From NCBI GenBank assembly GCA_026122225.1, contig JANEZZ010001959.1, positions 86,001 through 150,000 on the forward strand: a DNA stretch of 64,000 nucleotides, in the 5' to 3' direction. Each line of letters begins with the position of its first letter. The first letter of the stretch is position 1. The DNA comes from Heloderma charlesbogerti (taxonomy: Eukaryota; Chordata; Lepidosauria; Squamata; Helodermatidae). Under the pieces are notes generated by a model. That model was not told where the DNA came from. It saw only the letters and a list, made by a program, of their open reading frames with translations, and ran no database searches. The position numbers and the translations under genes were made by a program. Of this stretch, positions 54,150 to 62,090 are shown one piece after another.

Positions 54150-55700
54150 TCCTTTTGGCGAAGAGTACAGTAGAGCAGGTTCTGAAATGCCAGCTTCATG
54201 ACAGGTTCTACTCCCGCTTTTTCACCGTTCCAAAGTGGGTGGAGGACCTCAGCTGATTCTGGACGTCAGGGAGGTAAATTAGTACATTATCCCAAAGCCC
54301 TTCTGGATGGTCACACTTGCTTCTATCCTTCCCCTGCTCCACAAAGGTGATTGGTTCATATCCATAGATCTAAAAGATGCTTTTTTCCACTTTTCCATCA
54401 ACAAGGCCCATCAGTGTTTCCTTCCGTTTCAAATTGGTACTGAGGCATTCCGGTACTGGGTATTGCCATTCAGTCTCACTATGGTAGTGAGGGTGTTCAC
54501 CAAATATATGGCCATGGTTATGGCACACCTTTGAGTCCAGAGAGTGTTGGTGTACTCCTATATAGATGACTGGCTACTAGTGGTGTCTGTGAGAACAGGG
54601 ATCTTCAAGGCCATGGCCATCACCTGTCTTCTGCCATGGGAACTCAGTCTCTACATCAGTATGGAGAAATTCCACTTGACATTAATGCAATACATCCACT
54701 TTATTGGAGTGATACTAGACTCTACTCTGGGTCGAGCTTTCCTCCCCCTAGACCAGGCATCAGCACTGATATGTCTTGTAGGAGAGTTAACCATTCAGAT
54801 GGTTGTTAGTGCTACGTAGGGATGGGTGGACCCCCTACCTTCTGTTCTGGGGGGGGGGAGGCGATTCAACATCCCTAGCGCTGCGTGGATACAAAGACTG
54901 CTGGGTATGATGGCAGCTAGTACCATTGTGGTTGCATTGGCATGGTTACAGATGCTGACAATTCAGAACAGGTTCATCTGAGCATTCAATCCAACTTGGG
55001 GTGCCAGGCAGACACATCTGCACTTTCCCAGAGATGTGGCCCCTATGCTAATTCGGTGGGTGGATGTCATCAGTCTTTGAGAGGGTACCCCCTTCTCTCT
55101 GCCTTCCTTGTTGCAAATGCTGACATTGGATGCTTCCCTATTGGGGTGGGGTGCATACTGTAAACTCCTGAAGGTTCAGGACAAATTGAATGAATCAGAC
55201 GTTGTGCTACGCATCAACCTCTTGGCCGTCAAGAAAGCTTTGAGGGCATTCAAGATGGAACTATGAGGACACTCGATTCAGATAGTATCCAACAACACCA
55301 TTACCACAACAAGCAAAGTGGAACGAAGTCCCTCTCCCTTCTCAGACTCGTGATCTGCATTTTTCAATGGTGCATTCCTCGTCATATTGAATTGGCAGCG
55401 GTACATGTAGCAGGAGTAGACAACTGCCTTGCAGATAGCCTCAGCAGAAACTATTTGTTGTCTTACAAGTGGGATGGTGGCTGGAGCTGAAGCTTCCTAT
55501 CTCTTCCACAGGTGGGATGCTCCAGAAATACACTTGTTCACTTGAGCAGAAAACAGCAAGTGCCAACGTTTCTGCAGCAGGGCATTCCCTAACGAGTTGG
55601 GCTTATTAGGGAATGCCTTTCTGTACCAGTGGATGGGTCCCCTTCTATTCCTCTTTCCGTTTTTCCCTCTACTCACCAAAGTTTTGGCAAAAATCAGAAC
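54150..55700 (+). pseudogene. DIRS reverse transcriptase and RNase H
   Basis: The RT palm is readable: 'LPLLHKGDWFISIDLKDAFF' (54,325-54,390, motif A with its Asp), 'FPFQIGTEAFRYWVLPFSLT' (54,420-54,480) and 'VYSYIDDWLLVV' (54,550, catalytic Asp pair in YIDD form typical of DIRS/gypsy-like RTs). RNase H follows: 'LLAVKKALRAF' (55,220), 'VSNNTITTT' (55,285; the usual D is N) and 'AAVHVAGVDNCLADSLSR' (55,395-55,450). A C-terminal 'RWDAPEIHLFT' and 'SKCQRFCSRAFPNELG' part ends near 55,690. Stops and shifts interrupt the frame, so it is not functional. Confidence 0.75.
54817..54877. mobile_element. 61-bp hAT-like MITE inside DIRS
   Basis: Ends 'tagggatg' and 'catcccta' are perfect 8-bp inverted repeats. 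The flanks 'gtgctacg' (54,809-54,816) and 'gcgctgcg' (54,878-54,885) match at 6 of 8, both differences being transitions. Removing the element restores the DIRS sequence. It includes a ten-base G run. Confidence 0.7.
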
Positions 55701-55849
55701 AGGTGGGACAAACTACCCCGTGAGTGGTATACAGGAACCAACAACCTTGGTTCACTGTTCTTCTTTGCCTGTCCCTTGGAGAGTACATCTGCCTTCCATC
55801 AATCCCTAACCTCTTGACTCAGGACAAGGCAGAAATTGTCATCTGGATC

Positions 55850-56803
55850 TGCACATGCTCCCCATGATGGCATGTAGAATTCAGTGGCTGATCAACTTTC
55901 TATTCTTCCAGAGGTGGTTCAGCACATCCTTGATGCAGTGCATAAGCCAGCTACAAGGAGGTCCTATGCCAATAAATGGACATCTTTCTGTATCTTCGTG
56001 AACTTTCATGGGTTCAGTACAGTTTGATTGCACCATGTTCTACTGTTTGCATTATCTCTTCATGAGAAGGGCTTAATCTGTAATCTCATCCCATCAATCT
56101 GACACCTGGAACAGGCCTGGATCTCTCTGTCATTCTGCAGACTTTGACTACCAGGCTTTTGAACCGCTGGATCTTCGACTGCTTCCTGGAAGATAGGAAG
56201 CTTTCCTAGCGGCAATCACCTCAGTGCATTGGTCCAGTAAACTTCGTGCTCTGCGAGCTTTCGCCTTATCTGACATTCCATTCTGACAAGGTGCTACTCC
56301 ATCCCGATCGGGCTTTTCTGCTTAAGTTTGTCTCTGTCTTCCATATCAATCATGACATTGTTTTACCAGCTTTCTTTCCTTCCACTCCTGTTGAATCTGC
56401 TCTTCATACCTTGGATGTCCAATGTGCAGTGGCTTTCTACAGATCCCATACTGAGCCTGTTCGGAACTCTCCTTGCCCATTACTTTGCTATGGGAGTAAA
56501 TGACAGGGGTTGCCAGTGTTGTCTCAGAGGTTCGCCTTCTTGGTAGTGTGCACCATTAAGCTAGCCTATGAGTTGGTAAGCCTTCTGCGTTCGGAACCTG
56601 TTTGGGCTCATTCCACCAGAGCAGTGGCTACGTTGGTGGCATTTACCAAAGATATTCCCCTTCCGGAACTGTGCCAGGCAGCTATGTGGTCAAGCCCGTC
56701 TACTTTCATCAGTCACTACAGGTTGGATTTCCAGGCTAGAGCTGACTGCTCCTTTGGTTCTGTCAGCTGTTCTACAATAGGACACCGACCCCACCTCCAG
56801 TAA
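55850..56803 (+). pseudogene. DIRS tyrosine recombinase
   Basis: Integrase-like recombinase used by DIRS elements instead of a DDE integrase. Upstream pieces: 'LRALRAFALSDIPF'-type reading near 56,250 and 'HPDRAFLLKFVSVFHINHD' (56,295). The catalytic C terminus lies at 56,510-56,803: 'YELVSLLRSEPVWAHSTRAV' (holding the H-x-x-R pair), 'VAFTKDIPLPELCQAAMWSS', and 'PSTFISHYRLDFQ' with the expected final tyrosine. The domain order and motifs match known DIRS recombinases. Several frameshifts break it. Confidence 0.7.
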
Positions 56804-57087
56804 GTCAGGTGCCCATATGCGTGATGCACAGAGACTACAAAGAGCTTACCTGTAACTGTAGTGTTGATACCGAAGTTCCTCTTGGTTCCAAGGCTGTGTT
56901 TGGTGGTCTCAAGGAACAGAGGGAATAGGCGGGAGCCTGCTAGGGACATGTGCATTGGGGCAGGGTTACCACCAAAAATATTCTTCAGCTATAGAATGTT
57001 CCCGATCAAGGCTATGCTCAGGTCCATATGTGTGAATGCACAGATGACAACTCAAAGAACTACAGTTACGGGTAAGCAACCTGTCTT

Positions 57088-57332
57088 TCTTCACACAGTG
57101 CATAGGTAAATATGGAATTCGCTACCACAGGATGTAGTGATGGCCACCAATTTGGATGGCTTTAAAAAGGGATTAGACAAATTCATGGGGAGAAGGCTAT
57201 CAATGGCTACTTGTCCTGATGGCTATATGGTACCTCCAGTATCAGAGGCGGTATGCTTATGTACATTAGTTGCTGGGGAACATGACCGGGAGGGTGCCAT
57301 TGCACTCACATCCTGCTTGTGAGTTTGGTATG
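57088..57332 (+). mobile_element. Older CR1 LINE (part B), 3' end
   Basis: Continuation of 49,465-49,900: 'cttcacacagtgcatagg', 'ggaattcgctaccacagg', 'tgatggccaccaatttggat', 'ggctatatggtacctccag' and 'gttgctggggaacatgaccg'. The last part of the 3' UTR is missing after about 57,332. Confidence 0.85.
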
Positions 57333-58138
57333 ATACTGATGCTGTATTGTACCAGGGAGTCCTCTCTGAGTTCATTTGAACAATAATTGCTTTGCCAATA
57401 TAACTTATTTAAAACAATGAGTTTTACAAGATGGTTGTGGTGTTCCCGTCCAAGGTTCCACATTTTCCCCAGTCTCCACCTCTGAAACTGAGAACCAAAC
57501 CCCTCAGGAATGCCTGCTTTCACTTTGGGACAGCTGTACCCACTGTCCCACAAGCTTCAACCCTTTTACCCTCTCTGGGTTCCAGAGAAACTCAGTATGC
57601 TCAATTGGTTCTCTCAACCTGCTGCAGGTGAAGTAACAAGGATATAGATACAGTAAAGGTAGCATAAAATCAAATAACACATGGGCATTTGGATTTTTAA
57701 AAACAAATAAAAAATATTTAAAACATGAAAACTTGTAAGTTGTTATTATTCCGTAATACTTGGTCCTAACTTCCCTACTACTGTACTCCTCTAAAATCCT
57801 GTACACAAACCCCAGTAACTAGATGTTGCTTCCATGATCCCTAAGGCCCTATCTGACTAACTGTTAGCTCATCCTTTATATGATCTTAGAATCCTCACAC
57901 ACACTCAGGCCCCTCTCACTTTCCCCTGACTCTCTGGCATACTATTACCCCTATCTTACCTGAGTTACATTTAGCAATGCAAACACAAATGTTAATATAA
58001 TAGGCATACATTACAATGGTCCATTTCATTTAATTGTTTCTGTAATAGTTTGCTTCATATCCCAGTCAAACTACTAGATTTTAGTCAGTTATCATTGGCT
58101 TTAATGGCAATGACCTGTCTTAAATCTTAGAATTTCAG
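57333..58138. other. Unassigned, mostly unique sequence
   Basis: AT-rich, nothing recognised. Open frames are short. Confidence 0.4.
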
Positions 58139-58139
58139 C

Positions 58140-58289
58140 TTATCTGAATTACTTAATTTATCCACCTCTCCATGGCTCAAGATAGTTTACATAAAATAAA
58201 AGGAAACCCTTCAATATAACACCACAAAGATTAAAATAGACCAATAATCAAAATACAGAACAACCAAAACTGCAGCAAATATCCAATTG
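58140..58289 (-). mobile_element. L2 LINE 3' tail (part A of a split copy)
   Basis: The plus strand carries an L2 3' UTR complement ('ccacctctccatggctcaag', 'atagtttacataaaataaaa'). It is cut at about 58,289 by a BovB; the L2 continues from about 59,092. Confidence 0.6.
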
Positions 58290-59091
58290 CTAACAACCTT
58301 AGATACGCAGATGATACCACCCTAATGGCAGAAAGTGAAGAGGATCTAAAGAGCCTCTTGTTGAGGGTGAAAGAGGAGAGTGCAAAAGCTGGTTTGAAAC
58401 TCAACATTAAAAAAACGAACATCATGGCATCTGGCCCCATCACTTCCTGGCATATGGAAGGGGAAGAAATGGAAGCAGTGACAGATTTTACTTTCTTGGG
58501 CTCCAAGATCACTGCAGACGGTGACTGTAGCCATGAAATTAAAAGACGCTTGCTCCTTGGGCGGAAAGCTATGGCAAACCTAGACAGCATAGTAAGAAGC
58601 AAAGACATCACCTTGCCGACAAAGGTTCGTCTAATCAAAGCTATGGTTTTCCCAGTAGTAATGTATGGCTGTGAGAGCTGGACTATAAGGAAGGCTGAGC
58701 GCCGAAGAATTGATGCTTTCGAACTGTGGTGCTGGAGAAGACTCTTACGAGTCCCCTGGACTGCAAGGAGGTCCAATCAGTCCATCCTAAAGGAAATCAA
58801 CCCTGAGTGCTCATTGGAAGGACAGATACTGAAGCTGAAGCTCAAATATTTTGGCCACCTAATGCGAAGAGAAAACTCTCTGGAAAAGACCCTGATGCTG
58901 GGAAAGACTGAGGGCAAAAGGAGAAGGGGACGGCAGAGGATGAGATGGCTAGATAGCATCACTGAGGCAATGAATATGGACTTGAGCACGCTCCGGGAGA
59001 GAGCGCAGGACAGGAGGGCCTGGTGTGCTATGGTCCATGGGGTCACGAGGAGTCGGACATGACTGAACGACTGAATAACAACAACAAAGTG
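58290..59091 (+). mobile_element. BovB LINE, 5'-truncated, inside L2
   Basis: An 800-bp BovB 3' part starting at 'aacaaccttagatacgcaga' and ending with a 'gaataacaacaacaaag' tail. Nearly identical in layout to 5,150-5,943. L2 sequence lies on both sides, so it is a later insertion. Confidence 0.9.
58325..59062 (+). CDS. BovB RT C-terminal part (partial, open)
   Basis: A 245-codon frame without interruption, running from just after the YADD motif ('RYADDTTL' lies at 58,298-58,321, in the same frame) to the natural stop after 'GVTRSRT'. It holds 'LKLNIKKTNIMASGP', 'DFTFLGSKITADGDCSHEIK', 'RRLLRVPWTARRSNQSILKE' and 'RMRWLDSITEAMNMDLS'. Compared with the copy ending at 5,922 it lacks frameshifts, so it is probably younger, but without endonuclease and most of the palm it is inert. 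Confidence 0.85.
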   Translation: MAESEEDLKSLLLRVKEESAKAGLKLNIKKTNIMASGPITSWHMEGEEMEAVTDFTFLGSKITADGDCSHEIKRRLLLGRKAMANLDSIVRSKDITLPTKVRLIKAMVFPVVMYGCESWTIRKAERRRIDAFELWCWRRLLRVPWTARRSNQSILKEINPECSLEGQILKLKLKYFGHLMRRENSLEKTLMLGKTEGKRRRGRQRMRWLDSITEAMNMDLSTLRERAQDRRAWCAMVHGVTRSRT

Positions 59092-59346
59092 AATGGTCTT
59101 CTGGAAAATAAAGAATTTACATCTCTGCTGAAAAGCAAAGACATAGAAAGAACCCAGCACCTTGTCAGGAAAATGGTGTAAAAGCTCACTAAAGTCTTCA
59201 CTTCAGGTAGAAGTTGAGCTGTCTTCATTTAGTGAAGACACCTCAAAACAGAGTCTAGTCCATGACATGCAGGTACTGAGAGGGCTCATGCCCAAAAGAA
59301 GAGTGCTTTGAGGTCCATAGGTCCTGGTCCAAGCAAGACTTTAAAG

Positions 59347-59483
59347 CAGGGGTAGACAACTTGTGGCCCTCCAAATGTTTGACGTACAGCTCTCCCATGA
59401 CCTCTCACCATTGGCTATGCTGGCTAGGACTAGTGGGAATTGTAGGCCAAAACATCTGGAGGGCCACATGTCGCCTACCTCTG
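59347..59483. mobile_element. hAT-like palindromic MITE, copy 3, with target duplication
   Basis: 137 bp, starting 'caggggtagacaacttgtgg' and ending 'ccacatgtcgcctacctctg', with inverted arms throughout. The flanks are 'ctttaaag' (59,339-59,346) and 'ctttaaaa' (59,484-59,491), 7 of 8 identical. This is the best evidence that the family makes 8-bp duplications as hAT transposons do. Confidence 0.85.
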
Positions 59484-59522
59484 CTTTAAAAGTAAGAATG
59501 AACACTTTGTATTGAGCCTGAA

Positions 59523-59603
59523 ACCTGCTAGGAACATGCACACTGGGATGGTGGGGGGCTCCCACCAAAAACATTCTTTAGCTATAGAAGGTTCCCAAAC
59601 TGG
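59523..59603 (+). mobile_element. 80-bp DIRS end fragment
   Basis: Matches 56,936-57,015 of the DIRS element: 'ctgctaggaacatg', 'ccaccaaaaacattctt' and 'agctatagaaggttccc' correspond to the DIRS words with few changes. L2 sequence resumes on the right. Confidence 0.65.
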
Positions 59604-59869
59604 CAAGTGGTGCAGTTGCCATAGCATTTGATCAGTATGCTCTTGCCTCATGAGATCTAGCAGAAAGCAGGAGCTGCATTCAGCACAAGTTGAAGTTTTT
59701 GAGTCCAGGGTAACCCTGCATAGGGTTCGTTGAAGTAGTCGATCCTAGAGATTAAAAAAATCATGGGCAGGTGTAGTGAAATCCCTCTTCTCCAAAACAA
59801 AGTGCAACTTATGTTACAAAAAAGTAATTAATAGATGGTGCTCCTGCCCACTTTTTTAGCAGGAGAGCC

Positions 59870-60135
59870 AGTGAAATCAATGGGGCTTAAGCTAGTCATG
59901 ACTTTAGTCATTGATTTTAATTGGTCTACTCGTAAGTATGGCTAAGTTGGGATCCAACCCATTAACAGTTGTTTTTACAGAACTGCCTTATTGATTGGGA
60001 ACACATTTTAATTGATAAAAATATTTCAGTTAAACAGATTAATAATTGTGCCCTGTTTTGAGTTGGTGATGGTGCTAATGGTAATGGAGTGTGTTTGTTT
60101 CCCTAAACACATATGAATTCAAAAAGTTGTGATAC
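59870..60135 (+). repeat. Dispersed repeat, copy 2 (partner at 41,030)
   Basis: Ordered matches to 41,030-41,320 over about 270 bp: 'aatcaatggggcttaa'-type start, 'ttaacagttgtttttacaga', 'attgggaacacattttaatt' and 'acatatgaattcaaaa'. Same orientation, 18.8 kb apart. Confidence 0.6.
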
Positions 60136-61025
60136 AAGGAGAGCTGTAACTAAAACTCAGATTGTAATGAAAAGTGTATCTATGACATGGAAACTATTTC
60201 ATAACACTTTTGGTAATCATTTCACATACTTGCATAATTTTAGGGAGCCATTAACTAAATTATGTAGCTCACATATTCTTCTAGATGCAAGTGTTTGCAT
60301 ACATTTCTGAATGGGTTTAGTACTTTTTTGTAGGTCCCTTGTTTTCTATCCATGGGGAAGGTATGGAGATTCTTTTAAGCTTTCTTTTTTGCCCTTAAAT
60401 TTTGTCAACTGACTTATGAACCCAACCAAATACCTTTAACTGGGAAACACATAATAATTTTAATTAGTTCTCCCAGTTTTTCCTTGTTTTGGTGCCATTG
60501 TATTTTTTGAATCTTAATTATTTGCTTGCTATTTTGCTTTGTAAAATTATTTATTGTTTTTGCCACTGATACAATGCAATGGATGGAAAAGTAGCTGAGT
60601 AGGATGTACATTTGGACTGTGGTAATAGCATGATTATCCACACCATTTCCACCTAACTAGGCCTGTGTTGATGGCTTATTAGAATGGAAAGTTAATTATA
60701 TAAGATCTTATAGGTTTAGGATAAGTGGTGAGCCCAGGTTGTTCTTTGCTTTGTCTGGACTGCAAACTGGGAATTTGTTTTGCAACTGCTTCTGTGTTTC
60801 TGTGGGGGAGTGAATTATTCAAAGGTTTTAATGCCTGAAAATTAATTTTCTAACCAGCCATTGCTCCGTATTCTCCATTACTTTAGAAAGGAATAAGGGA
60901 AGTTTTAAAATAAAAATAGCCATGCTATCAACAAAGTGGCTGAATTTATGTTGTATACCTATCCTTCCAATCCTTAGATGCAGGAATTCTGCTTTAAAGT
61001 CCTAGCAAAACAAATAATCACTTAA
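60136..61025. other. Unassigned, mostly unique sequence
   Basis: AT-rich, no repeats or convincing frames. Confidence 0.4.
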
Positions 61026-61094
61026 GCAAAAAGGAGAGAAAACGAGATGCAAAAAGGAGAGAAAACGAGATGCAAAAAGGAGAGAAAACAAGAT
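61026..61094 (+). repeat. Three tandem copies of a 23-bp unit
   Basis: Units at 61,026-61,048, 61,049-61,071 and 61,072-61,094 all begin 'gcaaaaaggagagaaaac' and end 'gagat' or 'aagat'. Units 1 and 2 are identical; unit 3 differs at one base. A minisatellite, not CRISPR (no spacers). Confidence 0.95.
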
Positions 61095-61650
61095 ACATTC
61101 ATATTTTGTTGCTCTTGTAATTATGCATTGTTTTGTGCAGCAACTGATTTGGGGGCTTGTTTAGAGCGGGTAATATAGAGTATAACTCCAGCTTGAACAT
61201 ATTTATGGATATATATAAATAATAAATTTGCTACTTTTTAATCCTACCATAGCACCCTTTTTCTTCTTTTAATATAATTCAAATATTGTGGCCAAAACTC
61301 AAATGAGTGACAAAACAGTGTAAATAATAGAAAAGACTGTACATTTAAAATAGCTTTGGGGCAGGGGGAATGTAATTTCCACAATTATTTATTTATTATA
61401 GTTAAAGTTCATTAGTAGTCCACAGACCTTCACATTCTAAAATAGCAATATTTGATTCTATACAGTGGGGAAGGATCAGAAAGAAACACAAAAATACAAA
61501 AAGGCCCAAACAGCACAATTAGAAATGCAACTGTATTCTTCACTGATAAAAAATTAACATTAAAAACAATCAACTAAACTATTTATTACATATTCATTAT
61601 GTATTATATTTATACCTTGCTATTCAGCCAAGAGTGGCTGTCAAAGAGAC
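61095..61650. other. Unassigned sequence
   Basis: AT-rich; the part from about 61,380 on ('aattatttatttattatag' and an A-rich run) may be an L2-type tail in complement, but this is weak. Confidence 0.35.
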
Positions 61651-62090
61651 TTAGGGAGCAATCCTATGGGGACAGGCAGCTGTCTCTGAACTCGGAGATG
61701 ACCGCCTGTCCAATGCAGGGTGGGTGGAGTGTGGAGGGGATCTTTGCCTCCGTGCTCCGGCCAACCTGCATTTGCAGCTAGACGGCCGATTTTGGCTGTC
61801 CAGCTGCAATGCTTCGGATCGGGGGGGGGGGGAACCTGGTCAGCGCATAGGAAGCATACTGGCCCTTCTGAGGTGTACGCCTCTGGGAATGGCCCCCTTC
61901 TTCCCTCTCCACGCCGCTGTTACAAGCACAGAGCTTGGGATGATCTGTGCTGCCTGGGCAGGGTCAGGGTCAGGGAGGCGTTTTTCTGGGAACTGACCTC
62001 TGAGCACGGGCTCTGAGGTTGGTTCCTGAAAACCAAATAACCCTATGGCCATTCAGCCACTGTCTAGTGGCCATACAATTGTGTCCTAAG
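61651..62090. mobile_element. GC-rich MITE, copy 3
   Basis: Starts 'agggagcaatcctatgggga' and ends 'ggccatacaattgtgtcct', inverted ends matching at most positions. The interior matches 40,243-40,660 almost throughout, including 'ctgcatttgcagctagacgg' and 'gaactgacctctgagc'. It carries a ten-base G run near 61,823. No transposase. Confidence 0.65.

Larger units (their letters stand above)
52616..57087 (+). mobile_element. DIRS-type tyrosine-recombinase retrotransposon
   Basis: A decayed DIRS element: gag-like protein, RT, RNase H and tyrosine recombinase in that order, with inverted sequences near its right end. There, 'gagcttacctgtaactgtag' (56,849) faces 'actacagttacgggtaagca' (57,059), typical of the repeat structure of DIRS ends. 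It is interrupted by a SINE, a CR1 tail and a 61-bp MITE. The left terminus is not recognised. The right end joins directly to the older CR1 at 57,088. Confidence 0.8.
59092..59770 (-). mobile_element. L2 LINE (part B of a split copy)
   Basis: Complement of L2 3' coding region: 'ctttgtattgagcctgaaac' (59,500), 'caagttgaagtttttgagtc' (59,690) and 'agtagtcgatcctagag'. Interrupted by a hAT-like MITE (59,347) and a DIRS end fragment (59,523). Highly degenerate. Confidence 0.55.

Noticed and set aside
58231..58776. 181-codon minus-strand frame
   Set aside because: Antisense shadow of the BovB copy; a very similar shadow exists at 5,133-5,585.
61026..61094. Regular repeats considered as a CRISPR array
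   Set aside because: The 23-bp units are directly adjacent with no spacers, and the genome is eukaryotic; it is a minisatellite.
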